From contig CM049306.1 in assembly GCA_026874595.1 (NCBI GenBank), forward strand, positions 17,009,019-17,073,018: a stretch of DNA of 64,000 nucleotides, written 5' to 3'. Below the pieces are notes generated by a model. The model made no database searches, was not told the origin of the DNA, and saw nothing but the letters and a program-made list of their open reading frames with translations. Shown piece by piece: positions 26,001-36,712 of this stretch. Numbering within the stretch: the first letter of the stretch is position 1; each line of letters opens with the position of its first letter. The stretch is from Sipunculus nudus (Eukaryota > Annelida > Sipuncula > Golfingiida > Sipunculidae). The position numbers were made by a program, and so were the translations under genes.

Positions 26001-29000
26001 ACCAGAGGTCTGTACCAGGATGAGTGTTGCCCTGTTTTGTATATGCTTATCTGTTATGAATGAGACTGCAGGTCTTTACCAGGATGAGTGTTGCCCTGTT
26101 TTGTATATGCTTATTCTGTTATGAATGAGACAGAGAGGTCTGTACCAGGATGAGTGTTGCCCTGTTTTGTATAGGCTTATTCTGTTATGAATGAGACTGA
26201 AGGTCTGTACGGGGATGAGTGATGCCCTGTTTTGTATATGCTTATTCTGTTATGAATGGGACTGGAGGTCTTTACCAGGATGAGTGTTGCCCTGTTTTGT
26301 ATATGCTTATTCTGTTATGAATGAGACCGGAGGTCTGTACCGGGATGAGTGTTGCCCTTTTTTGTATATGCTTATTCTGTTATGAATGAGACCAGAGGTC
26401 TGTACCGGGATGAGTGTTGCCCTGTTTTGTATATGCTTATTCTGTTATGAATGAGACTGGAGGTCTGTACCAGGATGATGGTTGCCCTGTTTTGTATATG
26501 CTTATTCTGTTATGAATGAGACTGAAAGTCTGTACCAGGATGAGTGTTGCCCTGTTTTGTATATGCTTATTCTGTTATGAATGAGACCAAGAGGTCTGTA
26601 CCGGGATGAGTGTTGCCCTGTTTTGTATATGCTTATCTGTTATGAATGAGACCGGAGGTCTTTACCAGGATGAGTGTTGCCCTGTTTTGTATATGCTTAT
26701 TCTGTTATGAACGAGACCAGAGGTCTGTACCGGGATGAGTGTTGCCCTGTTTTGTATATGCTTATCTGTTATGAACGAGACCAGAGGTCTGTACCGGGAT
26801 GAGTGTTGCCCTGTTTTGTATATGCTTATTCTGTTATGAACGAGACCAGAGGACTGTACCGGGATGAGTGTTGCCCTGTTTTGTATATGCTTATTCCGTT
26901 ATGAATGAGACCAGAGGTCTGTACCAGGATGAGTGTTGCCCTGTTTTGTATAGGCTTATTCTGTTATGAATGAGACTGAAGGTCTGTGCTGGGATGAGTG
27001 TTGCCCTGTTTTGTATATGCTTATTCTGTTATGAACGAGACCAGAGGTCTGTACCAGGATGAGTGTTGCCCTGTTTTGTATAGGCTTATTCTGTTATGAA
27101 CGAGACCAGAGGTCTGTACCAGGATGAGTGTTGCCCTGTTTTGTATATGCTTATTCTGTTATGAATGAGACTGGAGGTCTGTACTGGGATGAGTGTTGCC
27201 CAGTTTTGTATATGCTTATTCTGTTATGAATGAGACTGGAGGTCTGTACCAGGATGATGGTTGCCCTGTTTTGTATATGCTTATTCTGTTATGAATGAGA
27301 CTGAAAGTCTGTACCGGGATGAGTGTTGCCCTGTTTTGTATATGCTTATCTGTTATGAATGAGACTGCAGGTCTTTACCAGGATGAGTGTTGCCCTGTTT
27401 TGTATATGCTTATTCTGTTATGAATGAGACAGAGAGGTCTGTACCAGGATGAGTGTTGCCCTGTTTTGTATAGGCTTATTCTGTTATGAATGAGACTGAA
27501 GGTCTGTACGGGGATGAGTGTTGCCCAGTTTTGTATATGCTTATTCTGTTATGAATGAGACTGGAGGTCTGTACCAGGATGATGGTTGCCCTGTTTTGTA
27601 TATGCTTATTCTGTTATGAATGAGACTGAAAGTCTGTACCGGGATGAGTGTTGCCCTGTTTTGTATATGCTTATCTGTTATGAACGAGACCAGAGGTCTG
27701 TACCGGGATGAGTGTTGCCCTGTTTTGTATATGCTTATTCTGTTATGAACGAGACCAGAGGTCTGTACCGGGATGAGTGTTGCCCTGTTTTGTATATGCT
27801 TATTTTGTTATGAATGAGACCAGAGGTCTGTACCAGGATGAGTGTTGCCCTGTTTTGTATATGCTTATTCTGTTATGAATGAGACTGGAGGTCTTTACCA
27901 GGATGAGTGTTGCCCTGTTTTGTATAGGCTTATTCTGTTATGAATGAGACTGGAGGTCTTTACCAGGATGAGTGTTGCCCTGTTTTGTATAGGCTTATTC
28001 TGTTATGAATGAGACTGGAGGTCTGTACCGGGATGAGTGTTGCCCTGTTTTGTATATGCTTATTCTGTTATGAATGAGACTGAGGTCTGTACGGGGATGA
28101 GTGTTGCCCTGTTTTGTATATGCTTATTCTGTTATGAACGAGACCAGAGGTCTGTACCGGGATGAGTGTTGCCCTGTTTTGTATATGCTTATTCTGTTAT
28201 GAATGAGACCAGAGGTCTGTACCGGGATGAGTGTTGCCCTGTTTTGTATATGCTTATTCTGTTATGAATGAGACCAGAGGTCTGTACCAGGATGAGTGTT
28301 GCCCTGTTTTGTATATGCTTATTCTGTTATGAATGAGACCAGAGGTCTGTACCAGGATGAGTGTTGCCCTGTTTTGTATATGCTTATTCTGTTATGAATG
28401 AGACTGGAGGTCTGTACAAGGATGATGGTTGCCCTGTTTTGTATATGCTTATTCTGTTATGAATGAGACTGAAAGTCTGTACCAGGATGAGTGTTGCCCT
28501 GTTTTGTATATGCTTATTCTGTTATGAATGAGACCCAGAGGTCTGTACCGGGATGAGTGTTGCCCTGTTTTGTATATGCTTATCTGTTATGAATGAGACT
28601 GCAGGTCTTTACCAGGATTAGTGTTGCCCTGTTTTGTATATGCTTATTCTGTTATGAATGAGACCCAGAGGTCTGTACCAGGATGAGTGTTGCCCTGTTT
28701 TGTATAGGCTTATTCTGTTATGAATGAGACTGAAGGTCTGTACGGGGATGAGTGTTGCCCTGTTTTGTATATGCTTATTCTGTAATGAATGGGACTGTAG
28801 GTCTTTACCAGGATGAGTGTTGCCCTGTTTTGTATATGCTTATTCTGTTATGAATGAGACCGGAGGTCTGTACCGGGATGAGTGTTGCCCTGTTTTGTAT
28901 ATGCTTATTCTGTTATGAATGAGACCAGAGGTCTGTACCAGGATGAGTGTTGCCCTGTTTTGTATATGCTTATCTGTTATGAATGAGACTGCAGGTCTTT

Positions 29001-32000
29001 ACCAGGATGAGTGTTGCCCTGTTTTGTATATGCTTATTCTGTTATGAATGAGACACAGAGGTCTGTACCAGGATGAGTGTTGCCCTGTTTTGTATAGGCT
29101 TATTCTGTTATGAATGAGACTGAAGGTCTGTACGGGGATGAGTGATGCCCTGTTTTGTATATGCTTATTCTGTTATGAATGGGACTGGAGGTCTTTACCA
29201 GGATGAGTGTTGCCCTGTTTTGTATATGCTTATTCTGTTATGAATGAGACCGGAGGTCTGTACCGGGATGAGTGTTGCCCTGTTTTGTATATGCTTATTC
29301 TGTTATGAATGAGACCAGAGGTCTGTACCGGGATGAGTGTTGCCCTGTTTTGTATATGCTTATTCTGTTATGAATGAGACGTGAGGTCTGTACCAGGATG
29401 ATGGTTGCCCTGTTTTGTATATGCTTATTCTGTTATGAATGAGACTGAAAGTCTGTACCAGGATGAGTGTTGCCCTGTTTTGTATATGCTTATTCTGTTA
29501 TGAATGAGACCAAGAGGTCTGTACCGGGATGAGTGTTGCCCTGTTTTGTATATGCTTATCTGTTATGAATGAGACCGGAGGTCTTTACCAGGATGAGTGT
29601 TGCCCTGTTTTGTATATGCTTATTCTGTTATGAACGAGACCAGAGGTCTGTACCGGGATGAGTGTTGCCCTGTTTTGTATATGCTTATCTGTTATGAACG
29701 AGACCAGAGGTCTGTACCGGGATGAGTGTTGCCCTGTTTTGTATATGCTTATTCTGTTATGAACCAGACCAGAGGACTGTACCGGGATGAGTGTTGCCCT
29801 GTTTTGTATATGCTTATTCCGTTATGAATGAGACCAGAGGTCTGTACCAGGATGAGTGTTGCCCTGTTTTGTATAGGCTTATTCTGTTATGAATGAGACT
29901 GAAGGTCTGTGCTGGGATGAGTGTTGCCCTGTTTTGTATATGCTTATTCTGTTATGAACGAGACCAGAGTTCTGTACCAGGATGAGTGTTGCCCTGTTTT
30001 GTATAGGCTTATTCTGTTATGAACGAGACCAGAGGTCTGTACCAGGATGAGTGTTGCCCTGTTTTGTATAGGCTTATTCTGTTATGAATGAGACTGGAGG
30101 TCTGTACTGGGATGAGTGTTGCCCAGTTTTGTATATGCTTATTCTGTTATGAATGAGACTGGAGGTCTGTACCAGGATGATGGTTGCCCTGTTTTGTATA
30201 TGCTTATTCTGTTATGAATGAGACTGAAAGTCTGTACCGGGATGAGTGTTGCCCTGTTTTGTATATGCTTATCTGTTATGAATGAGACTGCAGGTCTTTA
30301 CCAGGATGAGTGTTGCCCTGTGTATATGCTTATTCTGTTATGAACGAGACCAGAGGTCTGTACCGGGATGAGTGTTGCCCTGTTTTGTATATGCTTATCT
30401 GTTATGAACGAGACCAGAGGTCTGTACCGGGATGAGTGTTGCCCTGTTTTGTATATGCTTATTCTGTTATGAACGAGACCAGAGGTCTGTACCGGGATGA
30501 GTGTTGCCCTGTTTTGTATATGCTTATTTTGTTATGAATGAGACCAGAGGTCTGTACCAGGATGAGTGTTGCCCTGTTTTGTATAGGCTTATTCTGTTAT
30601 GAATGAGACTGAAGGTCTGTGCTGGGATGAGTGTTGCCCTGTTTTGTATATGCTTATTCTGTTATGAACGAGACCAGAGGTCTGAACCAGGATGAGTGTT
30701 GCCCTGTTTTGTATAGGCTTATTCTGTTATGAACGAGACCAGAGGTCTGTACCAGGATGAGTGTTGCCCTGTTTTGTATAGGCTTATTCTGTTATGAATG
30801 AGACTGGAGGTCTGTACTGGGATGAGTGTTGCCCTGTTTTGTATATGCTTATTCTGTTATGAACGAGACCAGAGGTCTGTACTGGGATGAGTGTTGCCCT
30901 GTTTTGTATATGCTTATTCTGTTATGAATGAGACTGCAGGTCTTTACCAGGATGAGTGTTGCCCTGTTTTGTATATGCTTATCTGTTATGAATGAGACTG
31001 AAGGTCTGTGCTGGGATGAGTGTTGCCCTGTTTTGTATAGGCTTATTCTGTTATGAATGAGACTGGAGGTCTGTACCGGGATGAGTGTTGCCCTATTTTG
31101 TATAGGCTTATTCTGTTATGAATGGGACTGGAGATCTGTACTGGAATGAGTGTTGCTCTATTTTGTATAGGCTTATTCTGTTATGAATGAGACTGGAGGT
31201 CTGTACCGGGATGAGTGTTGCCCTATTTTGTATAGGCTTATTCTGTTATGAATGGGACTGGAGATCTGTACCTGGATGAGTGCTGCTCTGTTTGCTGGTG
31301 CCGTGTCAGGCATTAACAACTTGGCTTTAAGGTTCATTTGTTTACACATCTCAGCAAATGCCCGACCATAGTTGCCTGCAGACATTGAGATGAGCTTACG
31401 ACCCTCTGTTCCACAGTCTTCAGGTAGACAGTGGAGCTGATTTACAATGCCTCGCACTTTAAAGGAGCCTGCAGAAATATAAATGAACAGTAATCCTGTG
31501 AATAATCTGTATGAATTAAAAATACCATATAGAGTCCTTGTCAGGAAAAATAAGGGAAACATAATTTGACTATGTGTTGTTTAAATGAGGACTCTTTGTA
31601 TTTTGCTTTATAGTTATCAGAATTTTAAAATTTGTAAATGCATTCCTTAAAGCACCTGAGGACATCTCTGATTGTAAATTACTATTTTGTTATTTCTGTA
31701 CAGTTTTATTTTTCAAAACAAATTGATTGGTGTCTACTTTGTGAAAAATTGGCAAAACTCAAGTGTTAAAACTGACAAGCAAACTTTAAAGTTTGGACTA
31801 TCATCCATCCAAAGTTTTCTTTGATTTCTACCTATAGTGAAGAAAATAACTAAGTCAGGAGACTGACTCCAAAATTCCATATTTAATATTGAACAAGATA
31901 AGAGACAATGGGTAACCCTTGAAGCTAATTTTCAACATCAGTTATGATAAAGGACCCTTAACATAGATATTAGATCCATGGTAGGTGAAAATACTGAGCA

Positions 32001-34492
32001 CTGAAGTTAATTTGTTATAATTTCACCTTATCATGCAGTAAACACTGATCCACAGAAATGTTATTATGAGACAGACAAACTGAATAACAGTTGTGATATT
32101 TTTTTTCAATTCAGAGGAACTTCTTCTTTACAATACAAATCATATTTATCATTCCTGTACCGATACCTAGACATGAGGGTCAATTAATATTTTCATTTAA
32201 CTTCAGTTATAATTCAAGATGTATAATGAAACTGCAATTCCAATTCAATACAATGTTTTGGAAAAATATCAATTAAATTTAATTGACAATTTAAATTGAA
32301 GATTCACCCTTCACCAGAGAGTGTGCCAGAATACAAAATTAAGTTCATGAACTTAACAGCACTTAAGCTGCTCAACAGATTCCTTTATAATGACGCCTCT
32401 TAGATTCATCTCTTATTTTAGTCAAACACTATATGGTTTATCTACAAAATAAAACTACTCAGAGACGAGAAAATCTTTTAAGCAATAACTGGAAAAAAGC
32501 GAGTGCATATGTGTCTAATTCAGCTCAATTCCTTTGAGTTTGGAGACTTCAATTCCGTTAAATTCCATTTTATTTTATTTTTTTTAATTTCTTTTAATGA
32601 ATTTCAATTCTAATTTATGTAATATACCCTTAATTTCCAATCTGATGAGAATACAATTTAGATTCGGCCTTAGGTCTGCTGGTGCTATTCAAGAAATGTT
32701 AGCCTGTGTATGTCAATTCAAAATATTAAATTCTACATATATATATTTATAAACGTTTATGTATTAGGTTTATAGGGGTAAATTTCTTTTAAAGATCTGG
32801 TTAAAAACATACTTATTAAACATTAAATAGGAATATATCAACATGTATATTTTGTATAAATTTTCTATAAACAGTGAATTCTCTCTGCATCTAGGTACTA
32901 ATTTCAATACTTTTTCAGAATAAAACTGAAATCACGTTTTGGAACACCAGTATACTCTTTTAATCTACACATCATCTTTTCTGTGTCCTTTTAACATCCT
33001 ACTTCAATTATACAGTATACACTGAAAATAAGACAAGCACTCTAACAGTATCCCAGCTACAAAAACATTTGTGTTGATGCAGATGTAAGTGTTCAGTGGA
33101 AGGCCGATTACATCAATCATTTGGACAGAAGGAAGTAAATCTACTTATAGCTGGTAAATACATTACATACTCTTAATGCTGTTTCACTGGTCCACTACTT
33201 AAACTGTACACACACAAAGCAAAACACAGGTCATGTTATATGTATTAACCTTTACAAGTGACCCCTTAATTGCGTTCAAAAGACATGAGCCTTAAAGGTA
33301 ACAACAGGCATAATTTCAGAAGTGAACTCTGACCTATCAAGAAAATCAATACTGAAAACTCAGATCCTGGTGCAAGAAGAAAAATAATTTTATATGGTTC
33401 ACCCTATTCTGGAACTGTTACATCAACCAAAAGAAACAGTTCGGTGTTTTATAAGAAACTTTTGTTTATATAATTAGCAGGGCTACCCTTTTGACCTGCA
33501 TATATCACATTCTGGTTAAACATGTAAATCAAGATGTCTGAACAAGATGATCTCTTTCACTGTATAAACCAGATCATACTTGGGTGATTGCTCCCACACA
33601 CACATTTAGCCTGTACATAAACATTTGATGCTCTAGATTATACTTGTCTGCATTATCACTGACAGACCAGACATCTGTTGACATATAAGCATGGGACTGA
33701 TAAGACTACACACCAGCATGGCTCTCATACACAAAATCAACTGTACTTATCTTCAAAGAGTCAGGTTATGTCTGACCCACTCAGGAGCCTTTAAAAGGGG
33801 AATTTGTATCCAAAATGATTGAATGCACATAAATAATCTAACAGCGAGGTGTTTTTTGTCCATTTAATGGATCATTTATAAATTGGAATGGCATTTTTTG
33901 TTAGTTTTTCTCCCTAATATACTGAACTTAAATCTATATATCTATATATATATATATATATTATATATATATATTTATATATATCAGAATACGAATGACA
34001 TCACATTTTGAATGAACTCTTTTTTTAGCAGAGCCACCTGTCTATTAAATCCACCATTGAGTGAACCAAGACCATCGCCATTGATTATGACTGAACTGTC
34101 TAATGCGACCACCTGTGAATTAAGACCACTTTGGCCAGTCCCACAGTGGTCTTCCCACAAGTAGCACCGTATATATATACATATATATAAATGAAGTTTC
34201 ATTAACTGAACTCAGCCTTGCCCCTCTGCTAAAATGTTAAGCATTTATTAAATACATGTACCAATATATCTATTTTCTGGCAGAGAGTTTCTGCTTACCT
34301 GTATTCTGCATGTTTTCCAGCTTCAGATACAGGTTTATAGATGGGTCTATTTTATCAAACATGCCGTTCACCTTTAGCAGTGGTGTCCATAAAGTGTAAG
34401 GACTTGCATCCACCACATTTTTAGCAGCCTTAATGTCATCCAGAGTTAACAAAGGATCATCAGACTTATACATCTTGCCTGATAGGTGTGAA
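19769..34492 (-). CDS. SRR-like: Serine racemase-family PLP enzyme, probably threonine/serine dehydratase (6 coding exons)
   Basis: Exons in order: 34492-34299 (ATG at 34473), 31468-31272, 23789-23659, 21679-21531, 21128-21039 and 20043-19769. They join in phase to 338 residues, the normal length for serine racemase (~340). Visible motifs: NTGSFKVRG with the PLP lysine (residue 62), SAGNYG (88-93) in the substrate loop, HPFDD (155-159), GGGG (188-191) for the PLP phosphate, EPSGAA (285-290) and TGGN with Thr313 at the PLP ring. The residue matching human Ser84, needed for racemisation, is Ala89, and the HPFDD loop is as in threonine dehydratases. Of the human metal ligands (E210, A214, D216), Glu214 and Ala218 are kept but Thr220 replaces Asp. 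The likely reaction is deamination of L-Thr/L-Ser to 2-oxoacid plus ammonia, in the cytosol. Introns 2 and 3 contain the splice-site arrays. Confidence 0.93.
20044..21038 (-). other. PLP-enzyme intron 5
   Basis: No further exon is supported. Open frames at 20,148-20,989 on the minus strand do not resemble proteins. Confidence 0.6.
21039..21128 (-). CDS. SRR-like: PLP-enzyme exon 5
   Basis: TTTTACAG precedes it; GCGG|GTAAAA ends it. It encodes RTMFESFKQGRPISMFPKSI then AAGLSPPYA, aligning with human SRR KLKGKLMPNLYPPETIADGV. The phases on both sides fit. Confidence 0.93.
21129..21530 (-). other. PLP-enzyme intron 4
   Basis: Plain AT-rich intron; no repeat or gene seen. Confidence 0.6.
21531..21679 (-). 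CDS. SRR-like: PLP-enzyme exon 4 (tetraglycine loop)
   Basis: CACTGACAG precedes it; GAACGAG|GTATTA ends it. It encodes CALEILEDL, CGGGGLVAG and RVYAVEPER. Its first ~11 bases and acceptor are the seed of the 46-bp array in intron 3. Confidence 0.95.
21668..23299 (-). repeat. 46-bp tandem array carrying 31 copies of a 3' splice site
   Basis: On the gene strand each unit reads CACTGACAG|CTGTGCCCTGG then AGATATATTATATCCATG and TTTTAT. The real intron 3/exon 4 junction at 21,679/21,680 is the outermost copy. I count 31 copies (17 in 21,675-22,440, 14 in 22,650-23,290). Some have an extra CAGTGT (52 bp). A unique 185-bp stretch starting TTGAATTGTATT occurs at 22,459 and again at 23,301, so a block of about 0.84 kb was duplicated whole. 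AG is kept in nearly every copy. Confidence 0.95.
23300..23658 (-). other. Rest of PLP-enzyme intron 3
   Basis: The duplicated unique stretch (23,301-23,482) and single-copy intron up to the exon 3 donor. Confidence 0.7.
23659..23789 (-). CDS. SRR-like: PLP-enzyme exon 3
   Basis: TTTTTATTCAG precedes it; GCCAG|GTGAGT ends it; 43 codons plus two bases. It encodes NFGVDVEKMPTNELQRKV to VYLHPFDDIKIIAGHA, aligning with the VHPNQEPAVIAGQG region of human SRR. It lies between the two splice-site arrays. Confidence 0.93.
24070..25258 (-). repeat. Family C tandem array (about 7 units of ~155 bp)
   Basis: Units contain AAGCCAGACACTCCAAAACC, AATCCCAACCAAGGTAAGCA, TGAGAGCAATCACTGACCC, GATAATATTTAGGAAAGTTA and a (GACA)n tract. 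A 40-bp end block near 24,070-24,105 (GACATAAATTCCACAAATTT reversed) is shared with 11,870. It sits in intron 2 of the PLP-enzyme gene, next to the 65-bp array. Confidence 0.85.
25273..31294 (-). repeat. 65-bp tandem array carrying ~90 copies of a 5' splice site
   Basis: On the gene strand each unit reads AACAGGGCAACACTCATCC, then CG|GTACAGACC, TCCAGTCTCATTCATAACAG and AATAAGCATATAC. The real exon 2/intron 2 junction (CATCCAG|GTACAG, 31,272/31,271) is the outermost copy. Units are 65 bp, with 63-bp variants lacking TT. About 6.0 kb gives roughly 90-95 units. GT is kept in most units; a minor variant (GTCTGTGCTGGG on the + strand) has lost it. A stretch from about 25,609 to 27,350 recurs at about 28,530 to 30,270 with the same order of variants, an offset of about 2.92 kb (45 units). 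Confidence 0.95.
31272..31468 (-). CDS. SRR-like: PLP-enzyme exon 2 (PLP lysine, SAGN loop)
   Basis: TTTCTGCAG precedes it; CATCCAG|GTACAG ends it. It encodes GSFKVRGIVNQL (Lys62) through SAGNYGRAF to MPDTAPANRAALIQ. Its last ~20 bases and the donor site are the seed of the 65-bp array that follows in intron 2. Confidence 0.95.
31469..34298 (-). other. PLP-enzyme intron 1
   Basis: AT-rich, no exon supported. Contains a (TA)n tract at about 33,938-33,983. No array derived from exon edges was seen here. Confidence 0.6.
33938..33983. repeat. (TA)n microsatellite
   Basis: Interrupted TA repeat. Confidence 0.85.
34299..34492 (-). CDS. SRR-like: PLP-enzyme exon 1 (start codon)
   Basis: TTTGTAG at its upstream edge and ACAG|GTAAGC at its end. 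The first 19 bases are probably 5' UTR; translation starts at ATG 34473-34471 (MYKSDDPLLTLDDIKAAKNV). The frame is open upstream to the splice site, so an earlier start in an undetected exon is possible, but the length matches the family from this Met. Residues 1-58 and the first base of Gly59. Confidence 0.9.
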
Positions 34493-35769
34493 CTACAAAG
34501 ACAAATAATATGAATCATGACTGAGGTATATTGCAGTTTTATAATATTACATGTGTACCATATACCTGGCACCACTTAGCAGGGCTATTTGTAAGAACCA
34601 GTATATTAGGATTTTCTGGTTTACACCCAGAAGGTTGTGGGTCTGGAATTACAAAGTGAACCTGAGAATAAAAGTTGTGTAAAACCTGCTGTCTCCAGTT
34701 CTTATTGATGTTGATACATGACAATGATACATTGTCCAAACACTCATGGACATCGAATTCCATAAATTCTCAGGCACTGATATTTCATAGAAACTTGTCA
34801 CCCAAACCTTCAGCTGGGCTAAAAATGTATTTACACTGTGATGGCCACAGCTATGATTAAAGCTAAATTAAGCTAAATGTTTCATGTGAACAAGAAATGT
34901 TTAAAATTTCAATGAAGCAGATTGTTTTATTACTGAAAATAAATTGTACTGCAAAGAATGCAATAATGAAAATAATAACCCCCACAGGTCCTTTATAGAT
35001 AAGGTATAGTTAGATAAGCTACATACCTTTCACATAATACATATGTACACATACTACCCTTCAAAGGGAAATATTTATATACTAGTTATGTGCACATACT
35101 ATCCTTCAAAATGAAATTAAATAGGGAAAATGTGACATCAGCTTAAAACAAACTAGATTTACACACCTTCATGGAACACAACTTGCACAATTGGAAAACC
35201 CTTGATGGGTTCAAGCTGAAGTGAAAGGTAACACATTTATTTCCGGGGTATAATTATTTTTCTGTTCTGTATCTTGTGGAATTGTCCACACATACTTATA
35301 TATGTGTCCAGAGAAATTGATTGTATACACTTTGAGAAAGTATATAAAGATATAAAAGTTAACCTGTATTATTTTCTTGTTAATACATTTTTATTATTCA
35401 AATAGTCTGGACTTAACATGTGTGGACATAGAATATATAGTGGAGATCACAATATACTTACTGCTTCATGTAAAGTTAATGTGAACCAAATATAAAACAC
35501 ATAATAACATTAATGTAGATCACAGTTATGGAAATAAATACTCAAGTCTGAGTTAGGTTATGTGATTCATTTGCTGGAGTTCTGATTTTGCTACCCATTT
35601 CAGCCTTAATTACTCTATATTTAAGTAAACTGAAAATTGCTGAGATTTTCCCCTTGTTAATCCCCTTCTATAAGATACACTTCACATATAAGAATTCAAT
35701 AAAAGTAACAGTTTTTATATATGGAGAAACATGAAATGAGCATAATTTAGAATTTATAAAACCATAAAA
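34493..35769. other. 5' flank of the PLP-enzyme gene
   Basis: No promoter motif could be fixed. Upstream non-coding exons are likely because exon 1 begins at an acceptor-like site. One possible non-coding exon on the minus strand ends ACTCAGAG|GTGAGG near 38,219, another AATTCGAG|GTAAAT near 42,713; both are weak guesses. Confidence 0.35.
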
Positions 35770-36566
35770 AATGAAAAGTCATTCAAGTGTGACCAAAACC
35801 CAATAGGCTAGGAGACCCATACTCTATATGATATGCCTGCCATAACAGGTAGAAGTAGATAAAAGTTTTGAGATATGACATTGCATAATAATAATTTTAG
35901 AATTGGGAAAATTCATTAAAAGTCCAAAAAGTGATCAAGTGTGACCAAAATTTAAATCAGGTTGCTGAGACTCATTGATGGGCCCTTAAATCATTAAATT
36001 TACAGGCTATTTTTTCTCGTATAAAATAGAAAGATATAGGAGAATATTTCTTATGAATATTAAGAAAAACTGATAGTGATTTTGATATTATAGACAGTCC
36101 TGAAGAGTGATAATAGGTTTTAATGGAAATTTGAGGTTTTTCATTACTTTTTCGAAGGAATGAAGTCGAAGGTGAAACAGTCTGGGGTTTGGTAGGAGAT
36201 TTCTGGGACATCTAACAGTATGCTGAATTTTTTATTTGTAGGTCCAACGGTGTAGAAATGTGCCTGGATGTGTTATAACGGACGGATGGATGGACGAACG
36301 GATGGCAGGATGGACAGACAATGGACAATGGACCTAGACTATAGCTCAGATGAATTAGAGTCAGCTGAGCTAATCATTAAAAATAAAAAAACAGTCAATG
36401 AAGTGTGACCAAATCCAAATCGGTTTCGGGACCAAAAGATACAACTGCCAGTATAAGAAGACTTTTTGAGATACCATAAATTGTTTATTGATGGACAGAT
36501 GGCAGGACAGTCATATGGATAGAGCTGATCACTATATCCAGCTCTGCTGGGGCAGGTGATAATTAA
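35770..36566 (-). repeat. Family A-related repeats, diverged
   Basis: Units with CAAGTGTGACCAAA, GGACGGATGGATGGACGAAC and GGACAGACAATGGAC end in the hairpin CTATAGCTCAGATGAATTAG, AGTCAGCTGAGCTAA, the reversed left end of family A. A second, shorter unit finishes at about 36,566. Confidence 0.65.
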
Positions 36567-36637
36567 AATAAAAGAGAGAGAAAGAGGGATGAAAGCATGT
36601 GTAAGTGTATAGTTTATCATCTATATAGTTTATATAG

Positions 36638-36712
36638 TTTAAGCAAAAAAAAAAAAATTAGGATGCAAAAAAAAAGAAAATTTAGGAAGCAAAAATAAAA
36701 AAAAAAAGGTAA
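36638..36712. repeat. A-rich block, left arm of an inverted pair
   Basis: TTAGGATGCAAAAAAAAA and TTTAGGAAGCAAAAA are the reverse complement of the TTTTTGCTTCCTAA blocks at 37,912-37,985, 1.3 kb away. Confidence 0.5.

Noticed and set aside
25273-31294. CRISPR-like array (regular repeats)
   Set aside because: The whole 65-bp unit repeats, with no unique spacers, and the locus is a eukaryotic intron.
34560-34660. tRNA-derived SINE head
   Set aside because: GGTTGTGGGTCTGGAAT only loosely resembles a B box; no A box at the right distance and no tail.
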